Shown in pieces: positions 62,101 to 64,000 of a stretch of DNA of 64,000 nucleotides; positions within the stretch are counted from its first letter, which is position 1, and each line of letters opens with the position of its first letter. The stretch is from Phialophora verrucosa. Taxonomy: Eukaryota > Ascomycota > Eurotiomycetes > Chaetothyriales > Herpotrichiellaceae. Where the stretch lies: the NCBI GenBank assembly GCA_002099365.1, contig MSED01000003.1, positions 2,170,001 through 2,234,000 of the forward strand. The letters are read 5' to 3'. Under the pieces are notes generated by a model. That model ran no database searches, was not told the DNA's origin, and saw only the letters and a list, made by a program, of their open reading frames with translations. Position numbers and translations under genes: made by a program.

Positions 62101-62578
62101 ACTGCCAGAGCATGCTTATCGTCTGCCGTTCGAAAGCTCGAATACTGACCGCTACGATGATGAATCTGCGTACGGGAGACAGTCTCGAAAGTACACCAGG
62201 ACACATGATACTCACTACCCACATACGACCCAACCAAGAGAACCTTCTCGTCGCCGCCTTCTACCATTGCCACAGCCTTCCAGTGGAGCTGTTTCCCCTC
62301 GGCCACACTCGAATGCAAATAGTGCGGTCAGCTTTGCCTCGTCAATCGCGGAACAATTACATCCACAGTCTTTGGACAGGTCGCATCCTCCGCCAGCTTT
62401 TGGGCGTTACTCGGGGGGGATGGATTTCGGCTATGAACGTGGAAGTGGCTTCGGCGGCTCGGCCGGGACTAGATCTGCAAGTGGGAAAGCCGAGGCATCG
62501 AGGAAAGGCGTCTTCCTAAGGGCAAGCTATGGTGTCGACCTCGGAGATGTGCCTGTGGGAATCATGGCGGGAGGTTGA
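59111..62578 (+). CDS. large disordered fungal protein of unknown function
   Basis: This is an intronless gene of 1155 residues from the first ATG (MRFGHRRSSLAAQSV). Composition is dominated by Ser, Pro, Arg and Glu with a poly-Gln run (about 127-137), and most of it should be intrinsically disordered. More conserved-looking islands are SSWRVAYMVNRIEGKK (about 100-120), the basic KKLMKKRRPLSQPPGQISVVRVQSFDEESIPQISPEARENLRLRSQL (about 630-680), EAIAIINNFGTDGAVLGRSPYDLSDHG (about 755-785), and HDPWAAHAAAWKARRKSAGEALRRPSWDSGKYEEYLEH (about 915-955). Many SPxxR and RRxS sites could be kinase or 14-3-3 targets. No catalytic domain or membrane helix is seen. Long uninterrupted coding length argues that the gene is real; the function is unknown. 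Confidence 0.82.
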   Translation: MRFGHRRSSLAAQSVQTEPETRRRNRLSKPLTSNATKIQTSTSAPTLILQVPAQGKNASTTELPVSPLSPVSGEALRQHIRNDVLAPDRDGHSPIHTMKNDSSWRVAYMVNRIEGKKATAEAPRNQQQQQQQPQQEPVPLSPVKPQKRKSTLLRRLSLQRSSSLSRTPSNERVNSLKSESTVASTPNPSLDQIADSPSIPPTRRSSFAPGTATRKLPPVTSKQDLQGHKVIEELEEPAASLVEPEYFDWQPPPPRTAGRAGTPSDMGYSQLGGLRHGSLRIVNGRASPALSEASKVSRQLLAIQTPHRDVSSEYGDTHEEFESMDFHSCGNSNGTAGRRIFSWEKDDDKAAPRSHPLQNVMRPEEDTEPTSAGDHTSLMANEYIAEVGASPFEQQRQSSPVGTIRRTRSESSLWRASSCSSLQRSPSPDNDLSELSPVSPLEPSLSPTGSVIRKVSIETVRGRSRGLLQVMTDHEHRASDSPLSWYSPIEPSIPADEAFQSAVEFQVQLSPSRDGLQPPRAPEKSDSGYSSSNSLRSLQVAKRTPPPVDLKALPEVSNSTMGDATPHPIRPASFLGIRPSILKSRKTEPNVPTLANTRPSIVSVERAAAAMTLAVPGPAAEGPKPAKARKKLMKKRRPLSQPPGQISVVRVQSFDEESIPQISPEARENLRLRSQLVPELERTYMQRDMMGNRPSSSKLDLSSTDFRFPSPGPEQSLQVKRSRSRSRPRSWFGRSKTDVSSSRRDSGMSQVEAIAIINNFGTDGAVLGRSPYDLSDHGALSQGPMTLPVISAAPSHNRSMMDDRTAAELSRRRSRSIQERENMVPERRLSFNDRGGIPGKNLRPASFVGEAPPITPEMLEKAYRTSSMQREPSLRTDGAPLPPPHSPRPSYLVYEEDGSDQVAPPPPTHSPRPVDITHDPWAAHAAAWKARRKSAGEALRRPSWDSGKYEEYLEHVENGPMYPAIPSRRQPDWAQCLSPEESFPSSQEYHSRNEVSSLPEHAYRLPFESSNTDRYDDESAYGRQSRKYTRTHDTHYPHTTQPREPSRRRLLPLPQPSSGAVSPRPHSNANSAVSFASSIAEQLHPQSLDRSHPPPAFGRYSGGMDFGYERGSGFGGSAGTRSASGKAEASRKGVFLRASYGVDLGDVPVGIMAGG

Positions 62579-63472
62579 GGAACAACAACCTCGAATCTGC
62601 AAGCCGACCGCCGTGAGTGGTTACTAGTGTCTATGAACGCCCAGATCATGCAAGTTCAGTTGGAGGTTACGACTTTTTGATTCTTGCTTTTTGAAGAAAT
62701 GTATCGGTGCTGGGCTTAGGAGATACCAGCCTCAGGTTGGAGCGAAGCGGTTGGGACGCAAGGCGGCTACTTCTTGCTTACCTGTATCTTGGATAAGGGA
62801 CGGATTTCGGTGGCTTGCGGAGTTCAGTCATGTGCATACAGTATACCCCAGTTTGGACATTCAGCAACTTCAGAAAAGCTTACAATTGGAAACAGACGAA
62901 GGGCCCGATTACACTGATGTCTCTTGTCGAGTTGGAAATTCACTGCTAGACAACGTGCAAGAGAGCTTGTCAACGACACATCTTTGACCGAGTTCGAGGT
63001 ATTCCCAACGAGATCCAGCAGCAGTCGCTCTAGTATCATCATAGTAATGCCCACGATTCGTACAGGCCGGTTTCTTAACCAAGGGCAGAGACGGTACACG
63101 ACGAATACAGTCAGTCCTCTCAAAGCAGTCTTCGAAGCCAACCAGCTACTCGTACACACATCCATGCCCCCAAAAATGATGTCCCTCACGACCCTCCCCC
63201 ACAATCCCCAATGGTATGAGTAGAGAAGTCCAGAAGCAAAAACTCAGAGGTGCACACCCCCACACGACGCATTCAACGCCTACAAGTAATTAAGTATAAG
63301 TACAAGTATTTCAGAGACCGCAATGGCCTCAGTACGGAGTATGTATTATTACATTGTCGGTCACCAGCGAGCCAGCCAGGACGGCGGATCCCATCACGAA
63401 CCGGAACGGAAACCAAAAAAAACGGCCCGATTACAGTAGTAGCCACAACCCGCCGCCTGTGCGATAGCCAAG

Positions 63473-63515
63473 TACTCGTACGAGTATCGAGTATCGAGTA
63501 CCGAGTACCGAGTAT
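63473..63515. repeat. 14-bp palindrome followed by five 7-bp tandem units
   Basis: TACTCGTACGAGTA (63473-63486) is a perfect palindrome. From 63481 to 63515 there are five head-to-tail units CGAGTAT, CGAGTAT, CGAGTAC, CGAGTAC, CGAGTAT. This looks like slippage expansion from the palindrome's right arm. Confidence 0.9.
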
Positions 63516-63611
63516 ATCTTGCATGACTTGTCGCCGCCATTGTCCAGGCAGTTCAGCCCGTTAGCTTGATTGGGTTATTATCTTACTGGAAAATGAACAA
63601 GCTTGGCGTCT

Positions 63612-63631
63612 GGCGCGCGCGCGCGTGTGTG
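63612..63631. repeat. alternating purine-pyrimidine tract (GC)n(GT)n
   Basis: A run of GC dinucleotides passes directly into GT dinucleotides. Such tracts can adopt Z-DNA and are prone to length change. No gene is near. Confidence 0.85.
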
Positions 63632-64000
63632 CTCCCTGTACGAGGTACAAGGTACTCGTATCAGTCTTGGCGGAGCGTGGCTTTCTTCTGCAAGCTATGT
63701 ACTGTACCGAGTATGAGGGACTTGGACCTCTTCTCTTTCTCCCTTTTCCCTTTTAATCTTTGGGGGCTCTTAGTGCTCGTATTGAGCGATACCTGATGTT
63801 TCAGGGCGTGCTCGGATGCAAATCATGCGTCGTGCCGTCACAGATCTTATGCACGATCTACTACCATGTCTAATTCTTCCCTATGAATGGGATTTGATCA
63901 TTCAAGTGTCGTACGTACTACTGGCAGTGGTCACGCAACCCCAAACATTTGGCCAACGACGTCGCGACGATGCGCGGATTCTACACACCCTAACTTGAAC

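Larger units (their letters stand above)
62579..64000. other. gene-free right end, 1422 nt
   Basis: No coding gene is recognised. The stretch holds a 7-bp tandem repeat, a 14-bp palindrome, a (GC)n(GT)n tract and several TACTCGTA and TACGGAGTA elements. Open frames are short and carry repeat-derived residues. Confidence 0.5.

Noticed and set aside
63481..63515. CRISPR-like array
   Set aside because: Units are 7 bp, head to tail without spacers, in a fungal genome; it is a simple tandem repeat.

Overview
The window is nuclear DNA of a filamentous ascomycete (Pezizomycotina). Most genes carry one to six short GT...AG introns, mainly 46-150 nt. Genes lie on both strands in monocistronic order. 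The conserved proteins (Pan1, Nog2, Brn1, Lsm5, Rpb11, Sdh6, a Tps3/Tsl1-like subunit, a Gal80-like protein, Hsp30-type small heat-shock protein) are of fungal type. A Eurotiomycete, for example Chaetothyriales, is possible, but I cannot fix the order from sequence alone. I assembled spliced models by hand from reading frame, splice signals and family conservation; in every multi-exon model the exon phases add up to a whole number of codons.

Region 1 (1-6.3 kb): an acyl-CoA thioesterase-like gene on the minus strand, then a large Na+/Ca2+ exchanger of the CCX/NCLX type.

Region 2 (6.4-19.1 kb): the accessory part. In order: an acyl-CoA ligase ending in a peroxisomal AKL signal, a Zn2Cys6 transcription factor whose zinc cluster is split over three exons, an intronless cytochrome P450, a sugar-type MFS transporter, a ketol-acid reductoisomerase-like protein that lacks canonical catalytic residues, and, divergent from it, an SDR dehydrogenase. 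Together these look like a small metabolic cluster without a polyketide synthase, peptide synthetase or terpene cyclase. This is my best candidate for an undescribed system.

Region 3 (19.1-30 kb): a sparse stretch with a STAND-like N-terminal domain plus ankyrin protein, two doubtful small ORFs, a mitochondrial ribosomal protein candidate and an STK19 homologue.

Region 4 (30-45 kb): housekeeping genes: trehalose synthase regulatory subunit, Gal80-like oxidoreductase, Nog2 GTPase with an unusually long intron, secreted class 3 lipase, six-exon LSM5, a nitronate monooxygenase-like flavoprotein, and RPB11, whose first intron is 1.1 kb and contains a second in-phase coding segment.

Region 5 (45-64 kb): Pan1, the condensin kleisin Brn1, a bacterial-type cofactor-free haloperoxidase, the LYR protein Sdh6, an Hsp20 chaperone, a 1155-residue disordered fungal protein, and a gene-free end rich in short repeats. 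I recognised no tRNA, rRNA, transposon or CRISPR array.
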